From the NCBI GenBank assembly GCA_020809705.1, contig CP085836.1, positions 1,116,001 to 1,180,000 of the forward strand: a DNA stretch of 64,000 nucleotides, in the 5' to 3' direction. The DNA is from Calonectria ilicicola (taxonomy: Eukaryota; Ascomycota; Sordariomycetes; Hypocreales; Nectriaceae). This document shows, piece by piece, positions 20,515 to 30,192 of the stretch. The first letter of the stretch is position 1; every line of letters starts with the position of its first letter. The position numbers and the translations under genes were made by a program. The notes beneath the pieces were generated by a model, which searched no databases, was not told where the DNA came from, and saw only the letters and a program-made list of their open reading frames with translations.

Positions 20515-22924
20515 CTATTGACGGCGCCTCGACTTTGGCGCAGCGATTTTCTTATCGCCAAAGCGCACAACTGGATCGCCCGCATGACTAATACCGCCGC
20601 CCTCATCGTCTGAGTAGTTATTTGGGGCCCTGTTGTAACCAAAACCTCCAAAATCAACATCTTGTGATTGACTATTGTCTTCTTCATCATTTTCTTCGGG
20701 AAAGAGGATATTTCGGAGGCGGCGAATAGCTTGTGGCTTGCCCTTGGTCCTAGTGGTTGTGATGATCCCGATTTTGCTTTGATCTGAGTCTCTTTCCTTG
20801 CCTAAAGGAGGTATTTTAATTGATGAAGTTGATGATATTGAGATATAATCACCGGGGTCACTCAGAGCCTCGGTCAATAAGGTTAGCATAGCTGCGGCAC
20901 GGGAGGCCCTCCATCTCGTCACATCAGGGATGCATTAGAGCCACGATTCTAGCCGAACTGATGATAACTGACTTCACCTTTCATCATCAGCTTCATCCCA
21001 CTCATTTTGAAGACTCTGGATAGCATCAATATCCTCTTGAACCATTGCTTTATCACGAGTTTCCTGTTGACTCGCCTTTTCCTCTACCGCACGCAGCATC
21101 TTCAGCTTGGCGCCGGCTCGACCGCGAGGCCGAAGGAGGCTCGGGCCGTCAATTGATGCGGCTTCCTTTTCATCCTTTCGCAGTTGCTGGAAGAGCTTAT
21201 TTTGCTCTCTATTTTGCTTCTACAATAGCTTCTGCAAGTCATCATGAGCTCTACTAGATACCTTCGAACGTAGCTCTTCCACAGTATATGCTCCATCATC
21301 AACCTTGACCTGGCGGCGTGTGAGTGTGCGGCGAGCTTCCAGTTGTACCCGTTGGTGTTGTACCTCAAGCATCCTCTTTTGAAATGACCGCGTAATAATA
21401 GCAAGATCAAGGCATGCACCCATATGCACCCATATCCTGAATAACCTTCTTAACTGGTGTTTTCAATATGTCAATCTATCCTTGATCTTGAAGCTCTGTC
21501 TGCGCTCTCTTTGTCTTCCTTGGTGTTACATTCATCTTATCCAACCGCTCAGGGAAAAGAGGCTCTTCAAGATGCTTCATTGCTTGACGACGAGGTCCCA
21601 ATACGACTTCTGGGTTAAGTGGCCACAGCCCTGCCTTCTCAAACCCAACATATATGTGGCAGCTCATAAAGCCGGCGTTGAACAAGCTGTCCCATTGATT
21701 GAGGAAGCTATATCTAGTCATCTGTATGCCGCCGCCCTGTGTGAAGTCGGTGAGGGCGGAACGTTGTTCCGTCTTCAGGTGTCGATAAACACCAACATCA
21801 AGGGGCTGAAGGAAATGACTGCTGTACGAGGGAAGGTGGAAGAGCACGACATTGAAGGCATGACAATACCAAATGAAGTCAGGGTCCTCATGAGCAGAGA
21901 AACTATCCATGAGAAGCATTCTGTAGACTGGCTTTGCTCTCCTTGGCTTCTAGGCTGCGATATTAGCTACCTGATGATTCCAACTTTCTCTTATGTCAGG
22001 TTTGTAACCAAACCACTCCTCAATTGAGGCCCCATCAAACTCCTCACCCATAGCAAAGGAATGCGGGTTAAAGTGCTCCAACCACTGATCAGCCCGGTGT
22101 GTGTTGTTGAAGCCGGTATCAGTTTGAGTTATGACAACACGTTCATCGATATTAGCCATCACATATTCCTCTAGGATGACCTTTGCAGAGAGGATAAGGA
22201 AGGAAGGAATAGCTCCACCAGCCGCATTGACGGCATCTACAGATGTGAGTGACTCCTTATTGCCCGGTTGAAAAGCAATTGGCCGAGTATTTTTCTTCAT
22301 CCGGGTTGAAAATAGCTTCAGGGCATCATTAACCCAGCCAATTTGGAGTGGCGTTTCATCGAAGTTCCAGAGATTAGCCGTCTTTACCCCTAACTCCTTG
22401 ATGAAGGCTTCAAATTCTTTGAACCATGACTCCAAGCCAGGGATATCATACTCAACAGCAGCCCTCAAGATCTCCTTGACTTTGGGCTTCTTAAATTGAA
22501 GCTCTGGATGCCAGGTTCGAAAGCCTCTAACCCACATTTTGGAAAGCCCTGTTATGATGCCGGCGATACGGTGTTTTCTAATGAAATTCGCATAGTTTAA
22601 AATGCATGCCTCTGTGACCGCAAATGCGCTCTTTTCAATGCTGCGGATAAATGTGATTAATGCATGCTCCTCTTTAGCTGTCAGAGCCATTGGCTTGCCT
22701 CCTTTATTAGTGACTGAAGGAAGAGGCTTTCCAGCTTTTAGAGAAGCTACATATATCTTCACCAAAGGCAGTGTTGTGTGGTGTAAGTGAGCTATCTCAA
22801 GCATGGTCTTCTGGCGAGGCGGTGCGGGGTTCCCCCGAGTTGTACGTGTTACCGTCTCACCCGCCAAATATGCGCGCTCTGCATTTGCTGCAGCGGTCCT
22901 GGATTTCTCTGAAAATTTGGTCAT
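20515..22924 (-). pseudogene. DDE_1 transposase, inactivated by nonsense mutations and a 10-bp duplication
   Basis: The frame starts with ATG at 22924 (MTKFSEKSRTAAANAER). The N-terminal DNA-binding part is followed by the first catalytic Asp in LWNFDETPLQIGW. In the same frame, but after a TAG at 21950-21952, comes the second Asp in LLMDSFSAHEDPDF and the third in SHFLQPLDVGVY. A second TAG ends the frame at 21476. Beyond it the C-terminal coiled-coil-like region (RSFQKRMLEVQHQRVQLEAR) continues in another frame. The shift is explained by a direct duplication of ATGCACCCAT at 21414-21433. A third TAG follows DLQKLL, and the last open piece ends at 20515. All three nonsense codons are TAG at positions where Gln would be acceptable, so CAG-to-TAG changes are the simplest reading. 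Confidence 0.8.
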
Positions 22925-23253
22925 AATTAAATTAGAATGCAATAAATGTGCTTCTGTAATATCACAAGATGAGGGGGAAAATGAATGTCATGGAAGAGCT
23001 TGATTTTTTCCTATCTAACTGACCGTAGGTCAGGCTTTTATTGATGAATTCAGTAGTGACTGTTAGTGACTGTTATCTTCGGAAATGACTGTGCCGATGA
23101 TGATGATACTGATCTCTGACTGTTAGGTCCGGCTTCTAGCTATCCGGCGTTTCGTGGCGTTGAGATGAAATATGATAGACATTATAGACCTAAAATGTGA
23201 CATTTAATTTAAGCTAGTTTAGACTTTAAATGGTGGTGTTGTAGTACGCTAAA

Positions 23254-23365
23254 GTTGGAAAACTTGGATACGCCAACTACGCAGATACGGGTTATGTTAC
23301 CACCTCTCCTCTGGAGAGGCGGGGGCTTAAGCTCACAGCGGAGCCGGCTTAGTCAACCCGGCGGG
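23254..23365 (-). repeat. Right terminal inverted repeat
   Basis: This is the reverse complement of 20257-20368 with a few substitutions, mainly in the central palindrome. Confidence 0.9.
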
Positions 23366-23867
23366 TAACTATTTTCTTACTTTTCCTTCTTTTTTCTTTT
23401 TAACTCCAATCATTATCTAATATAGTGTGGTGGCTGGGAGCTAATGCAATGCCTATTGGTTATATTTGCTAATGTTCTCGGAATCAACAGCCATAGCGCA
23501 TCTTGTTAGCGGGGGAAACGGGCCACGTCTCGCGTTCCAGCTAAACATTCAGGTCATTGGAAACGAGCCTCGATTCCGATAGCCATATAGAAATATGGGA
23601 TAATTGATTGAAGAAGAAGTAGGAAACGGGCCGCGCTTCCTTACTTTCTAATAGAGTAAGTAGCAGTAGTACGTAGTGCCTTCGGTTAATCTTTCCGTGA
23701 CCTAATTGGCCAGTATAATTAGAATCATTGCGCAGCCACAATTTTACCCCGCTAGGCTAATTGATGACTGTTGGCCTTTTCTCTCTTTTCCACCTTGCAA
23801 CTTTTTAGCTTTTGGTAAATATACTTATCAAGACCACACACAGAAAACAAAGAAATCATCAGAAGCC
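23366..23867. other. Upstream region of the NLR gene
   Basis: About 500 bases between the transposon and the NLR start. No distinct promoter element is identified. Confidence 0.3.
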
Positions 23868-26288
23868 ATGGAAGATCGAATGCTGAGAAAGAACACGAAC
23901 CGAATTAGAAGCGCTATTGCTTCGGTTCAGGGCGCGTTCGACGTCAACAATTTCTACAAGAATCCTGCATTTGAGTCACAGCCTCATCACATCCAGCACG
24001 AAGCGGCATCAGTCTTACTGCAACAGTGGTGCGAGAGCGTGGGCTATACCGATACACATTTGAAGGATGGCCATCATCCCAATCTGGATGATCCGAATGT
24101 GCGCCGAGTGGTTGACAGTATTGTCACGTGTATCCGCGAGTCTATTGACACCGGTTCAGGTGCAATGACTAAGGCTACAGGCCGCTCCAGTATAAATATC
24201 CAAGCTGCCGATGGAAAGGCTTCAGCGGAAAGACTGCAGTTTCAGTACCATAGCCCCTACAATCCCAAAAATGGAGTATTGGGCGCAGAAGGCCATCGCG
24301 ACTCCATGCCTCGAAGAGCGAGGCTAGCCTGGCCCTGGCAGAATAAAAGAAAAGTTTCCAACCAAAGCCAGAGCGTCTCAGAGTTGTTGCAGTCTTTGCG
24401 GAATCTGGTACCTCCAACGGATGCCCAGAATAAAAGCAGTGCAGAAGCTAGCTTAGGTATGGTTGGTTGATATGTTGTCTTGCACAAAATAATTAAACTT
24501 CTAATAATATGATTACAGATCAAAAGCTAGATATAGCCATGTCTTCCCTAGTACAGCATTTTGCTGTAGCAAAGAAGCAGCATAGGAGTGGTATGCATAA
24601 TTTAATTCCCCCCCAGATTAATACTAATACTGGTGGATGTAGATGAATTCAAGAAGGAACTTCCTTACTGGTTAGGAACTACCTCAGAGATAGACATGTA
24701 CGACAACCTTCTTCAAAAGCGACTATATGGTACCTGTGAATGGATTCTCCAGCGTCAGGAATTTCAAGAATGGGAAGAACCCAGTGACACCAACACAAAG
24801 GTACTTTGGGTTCATGGCCCTGCTGGATACGGCAAGACAGTCCTCTGCACAAAGGTCATTGAACATATGCAATTCGATGGTTCTATCACTGCCTACCACT
24901 TCTTTTCATCTGACTCGAATAGTCGTGCAGACCCTTTCATTGTTATCCGAGCTTGGATAGACCAGTTGATTATTCAGAACGAAGTCGCATTTGAGCTGGC
25001 ACAGAGTATTTGGGAAGCCAGCGATAAACGTCCTGCCTCGCTTAGAGAAATTAAAGAGCTCTTCGAAGGGGTAGTTCAAAGCTTGCCAGGTTGTGTTTTC
25101 ATTGTCGATGGCCTTGACGAATGTGCAGCGATAGGACATGATATGAAGCTCCATGGCAGACAAGCATTGGTTGATTTCTTTGATTTCTTAAATCGATCTA
25201 TCTGCCGACCATCTCGAGTTGCTGTTATAAGCCGAGATGAGCCAGAGATAAGAGAAGGTCTCCGGGCCAGCCAGTCTAACGTGGATTGGACCTTGTTTGA
25301 CTGTTTAATTCAGTCTAAAGATGTGAACAACGATGCTACCAGATTCGCACGAAGTATCGTGGACAATAAATTACACAGCAAAGATGAAATTCAGCGAGAT
25401 GAGCTGTCGACGCGCATTGTTGACCGATTCGAAGGCATGTTTCTTGGCATTCGATGGCTCGAGGGACAGCTTCGCAGTACCAAGAGTGTAGCTTCACTTC
25501 ACAAAATAATTGACCAAGCACCTGCCAGATTAACCGATCTATACAATCGGAATTGGAAAAGGATTACAAACCTTGAAGAGCCAGATAGAAGCCGAACCTT
25601 GGCGATTTTGCGTTGGGCTACATTTGGCCTACGTCCGATGACCGTTTTAGAGATTACTGAAGCACTTATCCTAGAACAGGAAGAATGGCAGATATCTATT
25701 GAAGAAGAGCTACCAGAGAGGATAGATGAAGAATATATTCGACTAGAGATTCAGGAGCTCTGTGGTCCATTAGTGGAAACGAGAGGGCAAGCTTCAGACC
25801 CAGCATCTTTAACCGTCCACTTATCGCATTTTTCGGTTAGACAGTATATTCTATGTCATGAACTTATTCCCACTAGACAGCTAGTCTTGAATGACAACTT
25901 ACGAGCTAGTCAGGAGGCAAAGCAAAATAATATACTGGCGATAATATGTCTTCGTTGTGTGAATTTTGGTCAAGTCCGGCGCGAAGATCCAACCGGAAGG
26001 GAAAAGCAAGTGTTTCAAGCGTTCCAAAATTATGCTATTACAGCATGGCATAAACATGCTACAGAGGATGAGAACGATAAAGGACAAGTTATCGAGTATA
26101 TAAATAGGTTCTTTAAGTCTAAGAATGGGCTTTATGAAAAGTGGAGAGCTTATTATGATAAGTCCATTCAGGAAAGGATGCTGCAATATGACGGCACGAT
26201 CCAAGACGGTAGCCGATTGTTCTATGCGGCCTTACTACGATTTATTACGACATTGAAATATCTTTTCGAAAACGACGGAATACAATAG
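23868..26288 (+). CDS. NACHT-domain NLR-like protein, N-terminal and NTPase part
   Basis: Exons 23868-24456, 24519-24590 and 24643-26288 join in frame to 768 residues. Introns are 62 and 52 bp (GTATGG...TTACAG and GTATGC...TGTAG, the second with a CTAAT branch-like site). The ATG has a good context (AGCCATGG). Residues 1-200 form an N-terminal region I cannot assign. NELPYWLG-like sequence precedes a NACHT NTPase with Walker A GPAGYGKT (from about residue 279) and Walker B VFIVDGLDECA (about 370-380). It then has SRDEPEIREGL and a helical winged-helix-like part ending ILCHELIP. Fungal NLRs of this design are thought to act as intracellular surveillance or heterokaryon-incompatibility receptors. 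The frame stops at TAG 26286-26288, just before the ankyrin array that continues one frame over, so the full receptor is broken here unless the shift is a sequencing error. Confidence 0.8.
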
Positions 26289-28156
26289 ACAATGTAGACA
26301 GCTCAGGAAGAACTGCATTACTAGCAGCTTCCTCAACAGGTTGGGTGCAGGGGGTAGAGTATTTGATAGACAGAGGAGCAAATGTAAACATCGCAAGTAA
26401 TCAGGGACGGAGTCCGCTTTATGTTGCTTGCAATAAAGGGAATTACGAAGTCGTAAATTTGCTATTGAAGAAAGGCGCAGACCTTACAGCGCCAAACAAA
26501 GATGGATGGACTCCTCTCAACTCAGCCTCACATAGTGGCCATTTGGAAATTGTCAAGTTACTCTTGGATAAAGGCGCAGACCTTACAGTACCAAACAACG
26601 GTAGATGGACTCCTGTTAACTTAGCCTTATGTAATGGCCATTTGGAAATTGTTAAGCTACTCTTAGATAAAGGCGCAGACTTTATACTACTAAAAAGATA
26701 TGGATGGACTCCTCTTAATAGTGCCTCAATTCATGGCTATTTGGAAGTTGTTAAGTTACTCTTAGATAAAGGCGTAGACTTTATAGTACCAAACAAAGAT
26801 GGATGGACTCCTCTTTACAGTGTGTTAAGAAATGGCCATTTGGAAATTGTCAAGTTTCTCTTAGATAAAGGCACAGACCTTACAGTACCAAACAAAGGTG
26901 GATGGACTCCTGTTAACTCAGCCTCAGATAATGGCCATTTGGAAATTGTCAAGTTGCTCTTAGACAAAGGCGCAGACTTTTCAGTACCAAACAAAGATGG
27001 ATTTAATCCTCTTTACTCTGCCTCAGATAGTGGCCATTTGGAAATTGTCAAGCTACTCTTAGACAAAGGCGCAGACTTTACAGCGCCAAACAAAGATGGA
27101 TGGACTCCTCTTAACTCTGCCTCATGCAATGGCTATTTGGAAATTGTCAAGCTACTCTTGGATAAAGGCGCAGACCTTACAGTACCAAACAACGGTGGAT
27201 GGACTCCTGTTAACTCAGTCTCATGCAATGGCCATTTGGAAATTGTCAAGCTACTCTTAGACAAAGGCGCAGACTTTACACTACCAAAAAGATATGGATG
27301 GACTCCTCTTAACGGTGCCTCAATTTATGGCCATTTGGAAGTTGTTAAGCTACTCTTAGACAAAGGCACAGACTTTGCAGTATCAAACAAAGATGGATTC
27401 ACTCCTCTTTACAGTGCCTCAATTAATGGCCATTTGGAAGTTGTTAAGCTACTCTTGGACACAGGCGCAGACTTTACAGTACCAAACAAAGGTGGATGGA
27501 CTCCTCTTAACTCAGCCTCAGATAGTGGCCATTTGGAAATTGTCAAGCTACTACTAGAGAAAGGTTCAGATCCCACTTTCGCGAACAATAAGGGTTCGTA
27601 TCCTCTTCATGTTGCCTCATACCGTGGCCACGCTGAGGTAGCTGAGCTTTATCTTCGCAATGGAGTCGACCCGACTCTCATTAGTGGCTACGGGTTCACA
27701 CCAATCCACTATGCCTCATATCAAGGACAAGCTAACCTCATTAAAATCCTTGCTGCCATCCCTTTTGATATTAACTTGAAAGATACAAAACATGGATGCA
27801 CACCTTTGTGCCTTGCCGCCAAGCGAGGACATCATTCTGTTGTACAACTGCTATTGACCTTTAGCGCAACGGATATCGTCCTCCCTGATGACGTTCACCA
27901 ACAATCAGCTCTGTCTTGGGCTGCAGAGAATGGCCACCATTCTGTCGTAACTTTGCTCCTCGAAACTGGAAAGTCTCATGTGCATCATAGGGACGTTTCA
28001 GGCCTGACAGCACTCCAGCGTGCTGCCATCAATGGTCATGATAAAGTTGTGGAGATTTTGTCACCCCATGATGGATCCTGTATTGAATCGGATATATATG
28101 GCTTAGTATCCCTGTTTGCAAAGGAAGAAATCCTCGACTCTACAATAAATACCTAA
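26279..28156 (+). CDS. Ankyrin-repeat region of the NLR (out of frame with the NACHT part)
   Basis: This frame is open across the NACHT stop and reads VDSSGRTALLAASSTG directly after it. About 17 ankyrin units of 33 residues follow, to a TAA at 28156. Moving from the NACHT frame to this one requires a -1 (or +2) shift near 26275-26285. No GT-AG intron of credible size fits. Units 3-13 (26507-27595) are nearly identical, of the form WTPLNSASDSGHLEIVKLLL followed by DKGADFTVPNKDG. Units 14-18 are diverged. Such arrays act as ligand-binding surfaces in fungal NLRs. It is most likely the sensor half of the protein starting at 23868. Translation from an internal start as a separate ankyrin protein is less likely. 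Confidence 0.75.
   Translation, partial: NTIDNVDSSGRTALLAASSTGWVQGVEYLIDRGANVNIASNQGRSPLYVACNKGNYEVVNLLLKKGADLTAPNKDGWTPLNSASHSGHLEIVKLLLDKGADLTVPNNGRWTPVNLALCNGHLEIVKLLLDKGADFILLKRYGWTPLNSASIHGYLEVVKLLLDKGVDFIVPNKDGWTPLYSVLRNGHLEIVKFLLDKGTDLTVPNKGGWTPVNSASDNGHLEIVKLLLDKGADFSVPNKDGFNPLYSASDSGHLEIVKLLLDKGADFTAPNKDGWTPLNSASCNGYLEIVKLLLDKGADLTVPNNGGWTPVNSVSCNGHLEIVKLLLDKGADFTLPKRYGWTPLNGASIYGHLEVVKLLLDKGTDFAVSNKDGFTPLYSASINGHLEVVKLLLDTGADFTVPNKGGWTPLNSASDSGHLEIVKLLLEKGSDPTFANNKGSYPLHVASYRGHAEVAELYLRNGVDPTLISGYGFTPIHYASYQGQANLIKILAAIPFDINLKDTKHGCTPLCLAAKRGHHSVVQLLLTFSATDIVLPDDVHQQSALSWAAENGHHSVVTLLLETGKSHVHHRDVSGLTALQRAAINGHDKVVEILSPHDGSCIESDIYGLVSLFAKEEILDSTINT
26408..27595 (+). repeat. Higher-order tandem duplication of ankyrin-coding units (2 x 594 bp)
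   Basis: Units 2-7 (26408-27001) and 8-13 (27002-27595) correspond one to one at a 594-bp offset. The distinctive variants ADLTVPNN (units 3 and 9), LKRYG or PKRYG (4 and 10), ASIHG or ASIYG (5 and 11) and TVPNKGG (6 and 12) fall in the same order. The array therefore grew by duplication of a six-unit block in addition to single-unit duplication. Confidence 0.8.
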
Positions 28157-28717
28157 TGTTGAAGAGGGCTGCGTGAGACATCGGGTCTATACACAAAGCA
28201 GTCACCAAATTGCCCCAGCACGTTAGAAATATAAAACATAAATAATTGACGCATCTTCAAAAGAGGTCTTTAAGATCTTACCACTGTACAAAAGACCTGT
28301 CGTTTTCTGTCCTAATTCCCGCTTTTCTTACAGGAAAGAACATTTTCATCTATATGCTTCTCATTTTACAGACCAATGACAACATTTCCATTCGTGCACA
28401 TTGATAAAAAGCAACTTCACTGAACAACCTATCTAATCAACATTTCTATTTTTTTTTCATTACTAGCAATAATAAAAGATCTCTAATTTATGAATTGATC
28501 GAATGTCTTGGAATCAGCAACAACGTAAGTTCCTACTGCCTTACGTAATCCACTGTGCCTAGGTAGAGATAATCACACACTCAAACCAGACCTCTTTGCA
28601 CTCGTGCAGGAATCATACCTGTTGTGCTACATCACGCCCGTTTTGGCAACCCCGCCTGCTGCACTCCAGTATCTACCCTACACTTCTCGCCCACATACAT
28701 TGTTGCGAGAAACGAAG
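28157..28717. other. 3' flank of the NLR, AT-rich spacer
   Basis: About 560 bases, AT-rich, with no supported gene. Confidence 0.3.
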
Positions 28718-29575
28718 ATGACGGGGGAAGAAGAAGACACTACCCCTGTAGCTGGTTCCGACCAGAGACAATATGAGGATGACCTCCCTTCTCAGATGTA
28801 AAACTACAGCCAAAATGTAACCGCCAACCAGAAGAAGGCACAGAACTTCGACACATTGTTTTCTCCAAAAGAATCGACATCCCAAAAGACGGATCGAATG
28901 ACGCCCCCAACCTCATTCGCATCCTACAGACCCCAGTTACCATCCTCCAACCGCCAAGAAACACTCTAGTAGCCACGCCGTTGGATACGATTGAGCAAGA
29001 CGTCGTAACCACACCCCCGCCAAAGACCCTTGCTCTCCCGAGCACAGACGAATTCATCGCAAAGAAGTTGACCGAACTGAGCAAGATGTACACCGACAAT
29101 GCTCGGTACACAGGCAAGCTTTATAAACTCTGGTCGATCAAGCTCGTTGCGTTCGAAGATAGATGCAGACGCATCATGATGCCAAGAGACGACTACGCAA
29201 GAGCACTATCCACAATGCTCGGCAGTAAAGCGGAAGAATACTACATCGACTTCCTCTCCAACAAGGAACTCTCATATGATGATTAAGACCCACTTCGAGA
29301 CACCCGATACAATCCAGTACTATCACGACGAGTTGTCGACGACAACATTCAGGAACTAAATGAACACAAACTCCGATAAGTCTATGCTTGAGAAATTCAG
29401 CACATTTGTCGACAAGATTCATCGAGGCATCCATGGCAACAGCCAGAGTGATAAAGAACTTCATCGCACACTCCTGACGGCAATTAGTGGAGTCCCAGAG
29501 TTCAACATGGTAAGATACCAGAATGCAAAAACGCTCAAAGGACTGATAATATTTTCAAAACAGGTAGACAACCTT
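28718..29575 (+). pseudogene. Retrotransposon gag-like fragment (decayed)
   Basis: Successive plus-strand frames give an acidic N-terminus (MTGEEEDTTPVAGSDQ), then DRCRRIMMPRDDYARALSTML and KAEEYYIDFLS. After a stop and frame change they give TDKSMLEKFSTFVDKIHRG-like sequence with ELHRTLLTAISGVPEFNM and the end TLKGLI. This order (a compact capsid-like helix bundle with an ALSTMLxGxAxxYY core, then a leucine-rich C-part) is what fungal Ty3/gypsy-type gag proteins look like. At least two stops or frameshifts break it, and no pol or LTR lies nearby. It is an old fragment, and the superfamily assignment is tentative. Confidence 0.5.
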
Positions 29576-29792
29576 AAGGTTATGGTTATTATCGCACTTT
29601 GGTCAATTGATCATTTAGAGGGAATTGAAAGAGCCTTAGTTTTTTCTATCTAAGGAGCAGTCAACTATGTGTTTTGTAGCTAATGAGAGCGTTGTTTAGT
29701 TGTGGGGTTGCGACAACACATTGAGGCCTTTGAGTCCATTGAGGCTCGAACCCACTGGTCTCCACAGTTATTTATTTATTACTCGAATTATG

Positions 29793-30192
29793 ACGTATAT
29801 GATAAGCGAGCTAGTCAAAAACCCCTCATACACATCACAAACCATTTAATCAAATACTTCTCAACCATTAAATATGTTACAGCAAAAGGATGAATCAAAT
29901 GTTCTTCTTGCACTTGAAGCCTATCAAAATAACCCAAAATAAAGTCTCCGTCGTGCCGCAAAGGGCTACCAAGCCTTTTATAGTCCCCTACTTATTAGAG
30001 AGAATGGTATCTCGGCACGATGTGATGCTATCCGTAATTCACGCAAGCTATCTGATCTAAAGGAAGATATCATTATCCAATGAATCCTGGACCGAGATTC
30101 ACAAGGATTTCCTCCGTAACTGCGTGGTGTTGAAGAAATGGCTGATCAATTGCTCCTGAACCGAAATGCATCACCTGTTGGCAAGCACTCGC
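29793..30192 (+). mobile_element. Truncated, decayed pogo-like element related to the one at 48940
   Basis: It begins with ACGTATATGATAAGC, the same terminal sequence as the element at 48940. It then matches its untranslated leader (CCCTCATACACA and AAATACTTCTCAACCAT) and the first ~100 codons of its transposase: MLQQKDESNVLLALEAYQ, SRKLSDLKEDIII, EEMADQLL. Similarity ends near CCTGTTGGCAAGC. Several in-frame stops interrupt it and the right end is missing. It is a diverged relic rather than a recent copy, since many codons differ from the intact element. Confidence 0.75.

Larger units (their letters stand above)
20257..23365 (-). mobile_element. Pogo/Fot1-like DNA transposon with long inverted repeats (defective)
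   Basis: The element is 3,109 bp, with 112-bp terminal inverted repeats beginning CCCGCCGGGTTGACTAA. It is bounded by TA on each side (20255-20256 and 23366-23367), the usual Tc1/mariner-superfamily target duplication. The two inverted repeats differ at only a few positions. The interior encodes a DDE transposase on the minus strand that has been inactivated. It inserted between the PD-(D/E)XK gene and the NLR gene without breaking either. Confidence 0.9.

Noticed and set aside
21929..21952. Tiny intron removing the TAG in the 3.1-kb element's transposase
   Set aside because: The GT...TAG interval is about 21 bases, far below the size of fungal introns.
23950..24150. HeLo-type N-terminal domain in the NLR
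   Set aside because: A short LQQWCESVGY stretch is reminiscent, but the preceding helices do not match, so I left the domain unassigned.
24150..24200. Amyloid or RHIM-like signalling motif around SSINIQAADG in the NLR N-terminal region
   Set aside because: Only a weak resemblance to the known NLR amyloid patterns; no repeat partner or matching effector gene is seen.
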